Assembly (NCBI GenBank): GCA_905373315.1
Contig: CAJPSL010000016.1
Span: 1-8,481 of the forward strand
Direction: 5' to 3'
Length of the DNA stretch: 8,481 nt
Source of the DNA: Candidatus Saccharimonadota bacterium
GTDB lineage: Bacteria; Patescibacteriota; Saccharimonadia; Saccharimonadales; Saccharimonadaceae
In this document: positions 1-5,212 of the stretch, in pieces
Layout of the letters: each line of letters opens with the position of its first letter
Position numbering within the stretch: the stretch's first letter is position 1
Program-made: the position numbers and the translations under genes
The notes under the pieces: model-generated
Database searches by the model: none
Told to the model about the DNA's origin: nothing
Seen by the model: the letters and a program-made list of their open reading frames with translations, nothing else

Positions 1-42
1 GAGTTTATGAGGCAGCATGATTTTACAATCAATCAAGTGCTT
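1..42. repeat. Exact inverted copy of 1407-1448 at the left edge
   Basis: Bases 1-42 are the reverse complement of 1407-1448 with no mismatch; identity stops at base 43. The internal copy encodes the catalytic AEFMRQHDFTIN region of the nucleotidyltransferase-like gene. The edge copy replaces the end of the mmcQ/yjbR-like gene. The join falls at AAGCAC(T), which mmcQ would have anyway if its next codon were the conserved TGG, so there is probable microhomology of 6-7 bases. That is typical of inverted chimeras from multiple displacement amplification, or of a misassembled contig end. A true genomic inverted duplication cannot be excluded. Confidence 0.85.
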
Positions 43-285
43 TTTATTCAAATGATAGCCCGGTAGTACCGTTTCATATTTTTCCCGCAAATTCTGCGCC
101 AGCAATGGATCACATTTCAAACTCACTCTGAGCGGTTTTGAGCCCTCCGCTACCAATGCCACCATTTTCCCCGCGCCATCATTGCTCTTGCCAAATTTAT
201 ACACCGCGATATCCTCGCCAAACGGATAGTCCAACCACACACCCGGCAAGCTCAAGATAAATTCTTCAAATTGTTTATGGGTCAT
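1..285 (-). CDS. MmcQ/YjbR-family (DUF419) protein, 3' end missing and chimeric
   Basis: The frame opens at the ATG at 285-283 and stays open to base 1 (95 codons). It begins MTHKQFEEFILSLPGV and contains the family signature PGYHLNKKH (residues 75-83). MmcQ/YjbR proteins are about 110-120 residues, have a CyaY-like fold and are called DNA-binding; their exact role is not settled. The signature normally continues KKHW, but here KKH is followed by LIDCKIMLPHKL. Those last 12 codons, plus the KH codons, are an inverted copy of 1407-1448, so only residues 1-83 (37-285) look native and the true C-terminus is absent. The start overlaps the orn stop (ATGA, 282-285). An AAGGTG Shine-Dalgarno lies at 296-291, inside the orn 3' end, so translation is probably coupled to orn. 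Family assignment is confident; cellular function is not. Confidence 0.8.
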   Translation of the reverse strand, partial: MTHKQFEEFILSLPGVWLDYPFGEDIAVYKFGKSNDGAGKMVALVAEGSKPLRVSLKCDPLLAQNLREKYETVLPGYHLNKKHLIDCKIMLPHKL

Positions 286-833
286 GGTTTCACCTTCTTT
301 AAATAATACTTAAGTTCCATGATACTGCCGCGAATATCCTCCAGCGCCCGATGATCCTCTGGCTTGGCAAATTTCTTACCATATTTACCCTCAAACACCA
401 CTTTCCAAGCGCTGACATCCAACATCCGATAATGTAGTCTTTTTGACAACATTGACCACCACTGATCAATAAACCGCCGATCCTGGTGGATTGAATTACC
501 ACCAAGCAAAATCCGTGGCTCATCCGCAAAGTGTTCATCGCAAAATGCCAATAATTCACGCTCCACCTCGGCTAACGGCTTACCGGACATATTTTGCTCC
601 TCCAAACCGCGCCGCGCTGCTGGATGCTGATCCCAAAAGCTAGCATTTCGGTCCAGTAGCTTACCCAGCTTCTCGGGTTCATGTCGCACCACACCCTCAT
701 AGGTCGCAATTTCCGTAAAATCCCAATCCGTAGCGATTGCCGCCACTTCCAAAATTTCATCACGCACTGGATCTAGTCCAGTCATCTCCAGGTCAATCCA
801 TAAAATTTTTTTTGGCTTAAAAGTTACTTTCAT
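282..833 (-). CDS. orn: Oligoribonuclease (DEDDh 3'-5' exoribonuclease)
   Basis: Orn degrades 2-5 nt RNA fragments (and pGpG) to mononucleotides in the cytoplasm, the last step of RNA decay. At 183 residues it has normal family length. All five DEDDh residues are visible: D14 and E16 in IDLEMTGLD, D118 in GGNSIHQDRRF, H161 and D166 in DHRALEDIRG. FWDQHP (66-71) is another family block. The start at 833 is chosen because MKVTFKPKKILWIDLEMTG is a typical N-terminus. There is no Shine-Dalgarno, but a perfect TATAAT lies 6 nt before the ATG, suggesting a leaderless mRNA. The gene overlaps the mmcQ-like gene by ATGA and follows the NTase-like gene by 12 nt. A degenerate copy of its 5' end lies at 1958-2057. 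Orn has a patchy distribution in bacteria; whether it was acquired by transfer here cannot be judged from the sequence. Confidence 0.95.
   Translation of the reverse strand: MKVTFKPKKILWIDLEMTGLDPVRDEILEVAAIATDWDFTEIATYEGVVRHEPEKLGKLLDRNASFWDQHPAARRGLEEQNMSGKPLAEVERELLAFCDEHFADEPRILLGGNSIHQDRRFIDQWWSMLSKRLHYRMLDVSAWKVVFEGKYGKKFAKPEDHRALEDIRGSIMELKYYLKKVKP
741..810. repeat. Direct repeat, copy A (codons 10-31 of intact orn)
   Basis: This copy matches 1976-2045 at 67 of 70 positions in the same orientation. The differences (756/1991, 795/2030, 804/2039) are all third-codon, synonymous changes in the Orn frame (Glu26, Ile13, Ile10). The two copies flank the NTase-like gene. Confidence 0.95.
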
Positions 834-839
834 ATCTTT

Positions 840-845
840 ATTATA
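840..845 (-). promoter_or_regulatory. orn -10 box, probably leaderless promoter
   Basis: The minus strand reads TATAAT at 845-840, directly after the TAG stop of the NTase-like gene (848-846) and 6 nt before the orn ATG. A transcript starting about 7 nt downstream would begin at or next to the ATG. No convincing -35 is visible 16-18 bases upstream. Confidence 0.55.
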
Positions 846-1949
846 CTACTTTTTAGAGTCGTAATAGTCACGAGAAAACTGCTCTGGTACCTGCTGCAGC
901 AACCGTTCGACAGCGTCATCAAATTTTGCTACACTACCAAGCTCCAGACGATTTTCTCTTTCAGTCAGAAAAACGCCAGATGCGTTGCCGTCAGAGGGAA
1001 CAAAATTTGTCCGATTGACTAACTCATAGTATAATTCAGCAGCACTCATATCTTCACAACCATATGGCAACATCCTGTACGACCTCAGATTTTCCACATA
1101 GCATTCAGCTAATTCGTCGCTGACCTCTAAAGCCTTGTCCAATTGCAGCGTTTGCATGAAATAATCATCTCTTGGATCGCCATAAGTATCGTCTGGCAGC
1201 TGGACGCTTTTAATACTTGCATCGTCAATTCCTTGAACTTGCATATCTGAAAGAAGCCGCACAGCCTTGAGGGCTAATTTGTTACCAATACGATAGCTAT
1301 TATCAGGATCGTGCTCAAATACCGTTGGCCTGATAACGTGCTCGGCAGTATCCAACACTGCTTGAGTACTGGCCAACAGCCTCCAAGTGTCACCGTCCTT
1401 GTGTATAAGCACTTGATTGATTGTAAAATCATGCTGCCTCATAAACTCAGCGGTAGAATGCACAGGCTCCGCACCATAGCCATTCATTGCATCACGCGGC
1501 GAAAAGCGCATTGAAAGATTGCTCGCTACCGCCCAAATCTCATCTGGATCATAATCGCCGCTAGCAATAACTTCTTCTAAAATTACCAAATCGACATCGC
1601 GAGGAGGTGGTAACTGACGGTCACTGTGTACTAATGCCTCCAAAACCTGGCGAGCCGCCCCGCCCTTTACACCAATAAATGACGGTAGTTCATCTAAATC
1701 AAAACCCAAATTAGCCCGCTCAATAGCATCGGCAGGCAACTCATATTCATATATTTCATTGCAGCGAGCTTCCGGGTTACCGAGTTGCTCACAATCACAG
1801 TCTTTTAATTGAAGGCTCTCCCCTCCTAAATCCGCATAATGTTCACCACTATCAAGCATTTGCAGAACACGAGGCTGATGCATCTTAGCCTCTATATCGC
1901 TCGGGTTCGGGCTTACTTTTTCCACGTACAATATTTTAGCATAAATCAT
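846..1949 (-). CDS. Divergent class II CCA-adding/poly(A) polymerase-like nucleotidyltransferase
   Basis: The 367-residue frame carries the head-domain pattern of the CCA-adding/poly(A) polymerase superfamily. KGGAAR (95-100) stands for GGxxRD with Q in place of D. RDVDLV (117-122) gives the metal-binding D118-x-D120. HDFTIN (173-178) matches the RDFTINAL block, and FEHDPDNSYRIGNKLALKAVRLL (211-233) resembles the eDPlRiLRavRf block with two arginines altered. These enzymes add NTPs to RNA 3' ends, but substrate and activity here are unknown. The N-terminal ~85 residues (with C51, C53 and C63) and the C-terminal third are unrecognised. The start is uncertain. The ATG at 1949 lies inside the spacer of a strong promoter (1933-1961), so GTG at 1925 (codon 9, leaderless) or ATG at 1883 (codon 23) may be the true one. 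The gene lies between two copies of the orn 5' end, suggesting it arrived as a cassette. Confidence 0.7.
   Translation of the reverse strand: MIYAKILYVEKVSPNPSDIEAKMHQPRVLQMLDSGEHYADLGGESLQLKDCDCEQLGNPEARCNEIYEYELPADAIERANLGFDLDELPSFIGVKGGAARQVLEALVHSDRQLPPPRDVDLVILEEVIASGDYDPDEIWAVASNLSMRFSPRDAMNGYGAEPVHSTAEFMRQHDFTINQVLIHKDGDTWRLLASTQAVLDTAEHVIRPTVFEHDPDNSYRIGNKLALKAVRLLSDMQVQGIDDASIKSVQLPDDTYGDPRDDYFMQTLQLDKALEVSDELAECYVENLRSYRMLPYGCEDMSAAELYYELVNRTNFVPSDGNASGVFLTERENRLELGSVAKFDDAVERLLQQVPEQFSRDYYDSKK
1407..1448. repeat. Internal partner of the inverted repeat at 1-42
   Basis: This is the internal copy of the 42-base inverted repeat. It lies in frame in the nucleotidyltransferase-like gene, covering its D-F-T-I-N motif. 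The surrounding reading frame is continuous and sensible, so this copy is the original. Confidence 0.85.
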
Positions 1950-1961
1950 TTAAAAAGTCAA
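1933..1961 (-). promoter_or_regulatory. Strong sigma70-type promoter of the NTase-like gene
   Basis: On the minus strand, TTGACT (1961-1956), a 17-base spacer and TAAAAT (1938-1933) form a near-consensus promoter. A TGC just before the -10 makes it an extended -10. Transcription should begin near 1926, downstream of the ATG at 1949 but adjacent to an in-frame GTG at 1925. The same TGCTAAAATA core occurs in the promoter at 7049-7077. Confidence 0.7.
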
Positions 1962-2057
1962 ATAAATACGATCGGCGCCACTTCCAAAATCTCATCACGC
2001 ACTGGATCTAGTCCAGTCATCTCCAGGTCGATCCATAATATTTTTTGTCTTACTCAT
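1958..2057 (-). pseudogene. orn: Relic of the 5' end of a second oligoribonuclease gene
   Basis: The minus strand from 2057 starts ATGAGTAAGACA, then a run of six A, and then runs 67/70 identical to codons 10-31 of the intact orn. With five A instead of six the frame would read MSKTKILWIDLEMTGLDPVR and on through DEILEVA, a normal Orn N-terminus. As it stands, the ATG frame stops after 20 codons. The Orn frame departs after the Glu-Val-Ala codons and ends at a TGA (1960-1958) that lies within the -35 hexamer of the NTase promoter. Only about 30 of some 180 codons remain, with neither D118, H161 nor D166, so it is non-functional. Differences from intact orn in the conserved block are all synonymous, as expected if it came from a once-functional allele. 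The extra A could be a sequencing error, but the truncation is not. Confidence 0.85.
1976..2045. repeat. Direct repeat, copy B (orn relic)
   Basis: This is the partner of 741-810, in the same orientation, with 67 of 70 bases identical. Weaker similarity continues to about 1967, where the NTase cassette begins. The repeat-to-repeat distance is 1235 bases, so recombination between copies would delete the NTase gene cleanly and leave one orn. Confidence 0.95.
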
Positions 2058-2064
2058 ACTACCT

Positions 2065-2070
2065 ATTATA
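2065..2070 (-). promoter_or_regulatory. Relic -10 box in front of the orn remnant
   Basis: TATAAT lies on the minus strand at 2070-2065, between the helicase stop (2079-2077) and the relic ATG (2057-2055), leaving 7 nt to the ATG. This is nearly the same geometry as at intact orn (6 nt). It may still fire and produce a short transcript leading into the NTase region. No good -35 is seen. Confidence 0.45.
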
Positions 2071-2076
2071 CACTCG

Positions 2077-4653
2077 TTATCTATTTACCTGACCATAAAA
2101 AGCTTCTTGCTGTTCGCTCGTTAATACCTCTTGCACCACAGCCCAAACCTTAGCCTCCGCTTCATGGACATTGTGACTATTTACCGCAGACCCGTCTAGG
2201 ACCTGACGCAATTGACCCTTAGTAATAACTCGCTGATGTTGTAAATCAAACAATACTCTTACTTGTTTATTGGCCCTGTTTTTCATCGTGTCCACTATCA
2301 GCGCGATTTGTTTATCTGTCGTAGCGGGGATTTTTTGCTGCTGTTCTGGACCGATCACTAGTGAGCCAACTTTCGGCTGCGCCACATGAACCAAATCGCC
2401 ATTCGGAGCCACCCGGTCACCAAGGAACTCAGGCACGGCACTGTCGCTCAGGGCTTGCGTGATTTGATCCTTCGTCACCGGCAAAATTGTATTGAGCGTA
2501 TGTCGACGACCATCATGCGCGTCATACCACCACGGAAAGGCTACTACCAACTTCAGCGCCTCCATCCCCATACGCCGCGCTAAACTATACGAACTAATTT
2601 CGTACTCAGAAATACCACGTTCGCCAGTATGAATATTTCTGTATTGGTTAACTGTTGTTCGACCAATACGTCGACTACCGACCTTAGCATACAACAACTC
2701 TTGAAATCCCCGCAGCAGGGCCACTGATATATTATGTTTTTCTTCACTGTTCAGTTCACCCATATCGACGTCATATGGATTAACCTCCAGACGCCGACAT
2801 ATTTTGTTAAATTGATAGTGAATATTATCTGCCTTATTTGGATCAATGCCATTTGCCAGATAAGCACGACCATCAGTGTGATGACCATTGTAGATCTCTC
2901 TGGTTTTCAAAAAAGCATCGTATTCGGCAAAAAAGTCATCTGTTGTATCGGGGCTGACAAATTCCTGGAATAGTTCCTTTGGTTGATGCCAAGCAGCAAA
3001 GCCACCACCAGAGATAGAAGCCGCCATCGCTGACAGCGCCAACACTTCACGCAAGCTTCCTCCACGTTTGATCATTTCTGCTAATGCTCGAGATAATTCT
3101 GGTGACAATGGTAGATTATCCATAAATTCACCAATTTTTGTAATCTGCCCTTCTTCATCAATCGCCTCCAATGTTTCCAACAAATCGTACGACTCTTGAA
3201 TAACTTTTTTACTAGCAACAGGATGCATCAAGTATTGGTTCAAATCCTCAAAAGCACCATTCTCAAAATCGCCATTGAAAAAATCACCATTTAAATGAAT
3301 AACCGTCAAGACATTACGTACGATATTGGTGTGATATATCTCCGGTGGGATGTGCTGTTCACGGGACTTGATGTCACAGAATCCTTTCAGTTCCTCTGGC
3401 AGATAAATTTTACCATAGGAAATTGGCCGCGCCAGCACAAACTTTGCACCGTCAATATCACGGCCACCACGCCCCGCCTGTTGCATCAGCTCTGCCTGGG
3501 TACACAATCGAGGTGGCAGTCCTTCTGCGCCTTCTTCGCCGATTTCTTTACTCTTTGTTAGTCCATTTGACAACACCAAATCAACCTCGGGGATAGTGAT
3601 GCCAGACTGTCCAGCCGAGGTCGAAACGATGACAAATGACTCGTCTTCTGCTGGTTCAGCAGTAAAAATTTCTCGGCGCGCAGCCTCTGATATGCCAGAG
3701 TGTAATTTAAAAAATCGTATTCTCCCGGACTGATGGCGGGTGTGACGCTTAATCGACGCAATAGTTTCCTCAATACTTCTCACCCCTTCAACAAAGACCA
3801 ATGCTTTTTTCGAGTCCTTACCATATTCAAGATACGCTTCAGATACGGTCCCCACGTTATCTTCTGTAATGTCGATATCATGCGGCCGACCCTCGATGGT
3901 TACGACTGGCAATGCTGATCCATTAATATCTTCGTACCTCGCCTGAGAAACTTCCGTGTCAGGCGTCGCGCTGGAAAAAGCCATATGCCATTTGTCGGTA
4001 TTCTCTATCGATTTTGCCGCCAGGGCCGTAGCAAATTCCATCTCCAAATTGGCTTCATGTATTTCATCAACCAACACCAGCGTTTTCTCACCATGCCAAT
4101 CACGAGAAAACTGTTCCAATTTCTTTGTAAACGTTGCTGCCGTCATGAAACAAAGTCTAGTATCTGGCGTTGCTTCCGTGGCGCGTCCATGAATTTTTCC
4201 TACCAAATGATCAGGATATTGTTTGCCCAGCTGTTCACGTAAATTCTGCTCGACATATTCAGCAACATTATCGACGATGACCCGCCGCGGCATCAACACC
4301 ACAACACGGTCAAACCGCTCCAATGCATACTGAGCGGTTTGTGTCGTTTTACCACTACCCGTCGGTCCACACAACCAAGATATTTTATTTTCCGATAACG
4401 TATCTAATATCTCTGCTTTGTGCTTATACGCAGGTAATTCTTTGTCGCCAAGATCGTAGTTAGCAAAAGGAGTTTCCGGTAACTTCCCGTGCTGTTTTCG
4501 CAATTCTTCGAGGCGCTGTCTTCTCTGTTCAGGTGATTCACCATAACAATACGGCGACCGCCGAGGACCCTTAATGTTTTGGCTTAACAAATGGCTACTA
4601 CTTGGTTCTTGCGATCTACGTAAATAGCCCGCCCTCCGGACTCCATCTTTCAC
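2077..4653 (-). CDS. DEAH-box ATP-dependent RNA helicase, HrpA/HrpB-like
   Basis: A superfamily 2 DEAH/RHA helicase, probably cytoplasmic, acting on RNA or RNPs. Visible motifs in the 858 residues: I GPTGSGKT (96-103), Ia MPRRVIVDN (121-129), Ib TAATF (171-175), II DEIH (196-199), III SAT (228-230), IV ALVFVEG (284-290), V STSAGQSGITIPEVD (344-358), VI QQAGRGGR (391-398). Motif VI has Gln where HrpA/HrpB have the first Arg (QRxGRxGR). A winged-helix/HA2-like block follows, e.g. ITKIGEFMDNLPLSPELSRA (504-523) and LREVLALSAMAA (534-545). About 300 further residues are harder to assign. The first ~75 residues are Arg/Lys-rich. Length is near HrpB (about 800) and well below HrpA (about 1300), so I give no symbol. 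The start is a GTG at 4653-4651, supported by AAGGAG 8 nt upstream. Confidence 0.92.
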   Translation of the reverse strand: MKDGVRRAGYLRRSQEPSSSHLLSQNIKGPRRSPYCYGESPEQRRQRLEELRKQHGKLPETPFANYDLGDKELPAYKHKAEILDTLSENKISWLCGPTGSGKTTQTAQYALERFDRVVVLMPRRVIVDNVAEYVEQNLREQLGKQYPDHLVGKIHGRATEATPDTRLCFMTAATFTKKLEQFSRDWHGEKTLVLVDEIHEANLEMEFATALAAKSIENTDKWHMAFSSATPDTEVSQARYEDINGSALPVVTIEGRPHDIDITEDNVGTVSEAYLEYGKDSKKALVFVEGVRSIEETIASIKRHTRHQSGRIRFFKLHSGISEAARREIFTAEPAEDESFVIVSTSAGQSGITIPEVDLVLSNGLTKSKEIGEEGAEGLPPRLCTQAELMQQAGRGGRDIDGAKFVLARPISYGKIYLPEELKGFCDIKSREQHIPPEIYHTNIVRNVLTVIHLNGDFFNGDFENGAFEDLNQYLMHPVASKKVIQESYDLLETLEAIDEEGQITKIGEFMDNLPLSPELSRALAEMIKRGGSLREVLALSAMAASISGGGFAAWHQPKELFQEFVSPDTTDDFFAEYDAFLKTREIYNGHHTDGRAYLANGIDPNKADNIHYQFNKICRRLEVNPYDVDMGELNSEEKHNISVALLRGFQELLYAKVGSRRIGRTTVNQYRNIHTGERGISEYEISSYSLARRMGMEALKLVVAFPWWYDAHDGRRHTLNTILPVTKDQITQALSDSAVPEFLGDRVAPNGDLVHVAQPKVGSLVIGPEQQQKIPATTDKQIALIVDTMKNRANKQVRVLFDLQHQRVITKGQLRQVLDGSAVNSHNVHEAEAKVWAVVQEVLTSEQQEAFYGQVNR
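3248..3292. repeat. Three tandem 15-base units inside the helicase gene
   Basis: Units at 3248-3262, 3263-3277 and 3278-3292 share a CACCATT/CGCCATT core. They encode NGDFF-NGDFE-NGAFE (helicase residues 455-469). The array lies in the linker after the second RecA domain, where unit-number changes would keep the frame. Confidence 0.75.
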
Positions 4654-4695
4654 ACTACTCTCTCCTTTATACTCACATTGTAGTGAGGAGAGTGT
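4652..4695 (-). promoter_or_regulatory. Helicase ribosome binding site and possible SD-sequestering hairpin
   Basis: The minus strand has AAGGAG 8 nt before the GTG start. The extended SD AGGAGAG (4666-4660) is exactly complementary to CTCTCCT upstream (4692-4686). Flanking ACA (4695-4693) can pair with TGT (4654-4652), next to and partly covering the start codon, leaving a five-base bulge. In a transcript that reads through from mscL, this would hide both the SD and the start. Folding was judged by eye only. Confidence 0.45.
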
Positions 4696-4705
4696 AAAAT
4701 AGCAA
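4677..4705 (-). promoter_or_regulatory. Putative helicase promoter inside the hairpin region
   Basis: On the minus strand, TTGCTA (4705-4700), a 17-base spacer and TACAAT (4682-4677) match the promoter pattern with 4/6 at -35 and 5/6 at -10. Transcription would start near 4670. That is downstream of the anti-SD arm (4692-4686), so this transcript would carry a free Shine-Dalgarno. Confidence 0.4.
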
Positions 4706-4716
4706 ACGTAAGCGTT

Positions 4717-5151
4717 TTAGTCTTTTTTCTTGTCTAATTTATCAAGCTTCAAAAAGTGAACAATTGCATAGACCACAAAGGCGACTGCCAACAAGGTGAT
4801 CAATGAGCTGATAAATGCTCCGTACAAAAATTCACCTCGACGTCCAGCAAATTCAACAGTAAATGATGCCGCTTGAAGACCCTGTTGTGAGCCAATGATC
4901 AACTGCACAAGTGGGTCGATGAACGCTGTGACCAACTTCTTCACTGTATCACCAGCCGCAGTACCGATTGCCAAACCGACAGCCAGACCAACCACGCCTT
5001 GTTCACGGATAAATGTCATAAAACCATCGCCGTGACTTTTAACCGCACCTGCTTTTTCTTTCAGAGCTGCTACGCTTGGCTTTTTAACAATTGCTTTCTT
5101 AATTGTCGTTTTTTTAACTGCCGCTTTTTTAGCTACTTTTTTATCTGCCAT
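4717..5151 (-). CDS. mscL: Large-conductance mechanosensitive channel with basic N-terminal extension
   Basis: MscL forms a pentameric inner-membrane channel that opens under membrane tension to release solutes during hypo-osmotic shock. The core begins near residue 43 with FMTFIREQGVVGLAVGLAIG, matching the MscL N-terminal helix and first membrane segment (about 50-67). The short loop TVEFAGRRGEF (98-108) precedes the second membrane segment (about 109-134). A lysine-rich tail, LDKLDKKKD, ends the protein. The first ~40 residues are an extra Lys/Ala/Val segment (KKVAKKAAVKKTTIKKA) not found in Escherichia coli MscL, so the protein is 144 residues rather than about 136 despite a compact channel core. 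AGGAG (5161-5157) lies 5 nt before the ATG. The gene starts 55 nt after argS, stands 63 nt before the helicase, and has its own likely promoter. Confidence 0.88.
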   Translation of the reverse strand: MADKKVAKKAAVKKTTIKKAIVKKPSVAALKEKAGAVKSHGDGFMTFIREQGVVGLAVGLAIGTAAGDTVKKLVTAFIDPLVQLIIGSQQGLQAASFTVEFAGRRGEFLYGAFISSLITLLAVAFVVYAIVHFLKLDKLDKKKD

Positions 5152-5156
5152 AAAAA

Positions 5157-5212
5157 CTCCTTTACGTTAAGTAACACCTTGATTGTACCACACTGGGACA
5201 GAACGCTTACAA
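5157..5212 (-). promoter_or_regulatory. mscL promoter and ribosome binding site
   Basis: The minus strand has TACAAT (5187-5182), 30 nt before the mscL ATG. TTGTAA (5212-5207) upstream is a candidate -35 with a rather long 19-base spacer, and it contains the TAA stop of argS. AAGGAG ending at 5157 is the Shine-Dalgarno. No terminator hairpin separates argS from mscL, so read-through is likely as well. Confidence 0.45.

Noticed and set aside
1311..1514. Plus-strand open frame of 67 codons containing KHLIDCKIMLPHKL, the same residues as the end of the mmcQ frame
   Set aside because: It is antisense to the NTase-like gene. The match arises only from the inverted repeat at 1-42 and is not a second mmcQ copy.
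1995..2057. A 20-codon ORF from the relic ATG as a real small gene
   Set aside because: Its frame is the orn remnant shifted by one base in an A-run; the translated peptide is a frameshift product of conserved Orn codons.
2734..2973. Plus-strand open frames within the helicase, argS and mscL regions
   Set aside because: None has a Shine-Dalgarno or recognisable protein, and all lie antisense to genes with full conserved motif sets.
4704..4717. Small inverted repeat AAACG/CGTTT at the end of mscL as a terminator
   Set aside because: The stem is only 5 base pairs, it overlaps the stop codon, and no T-run follows on the minus strand. The T-rich stretch is on the plus strand, where no gene ends.
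5159..5174. Palindromic TTAC/GTAA between argS and mscL as an operator or terminator
   Set aside because: A four-base stem is too short and there is no T-run; chance occurrence is likely.
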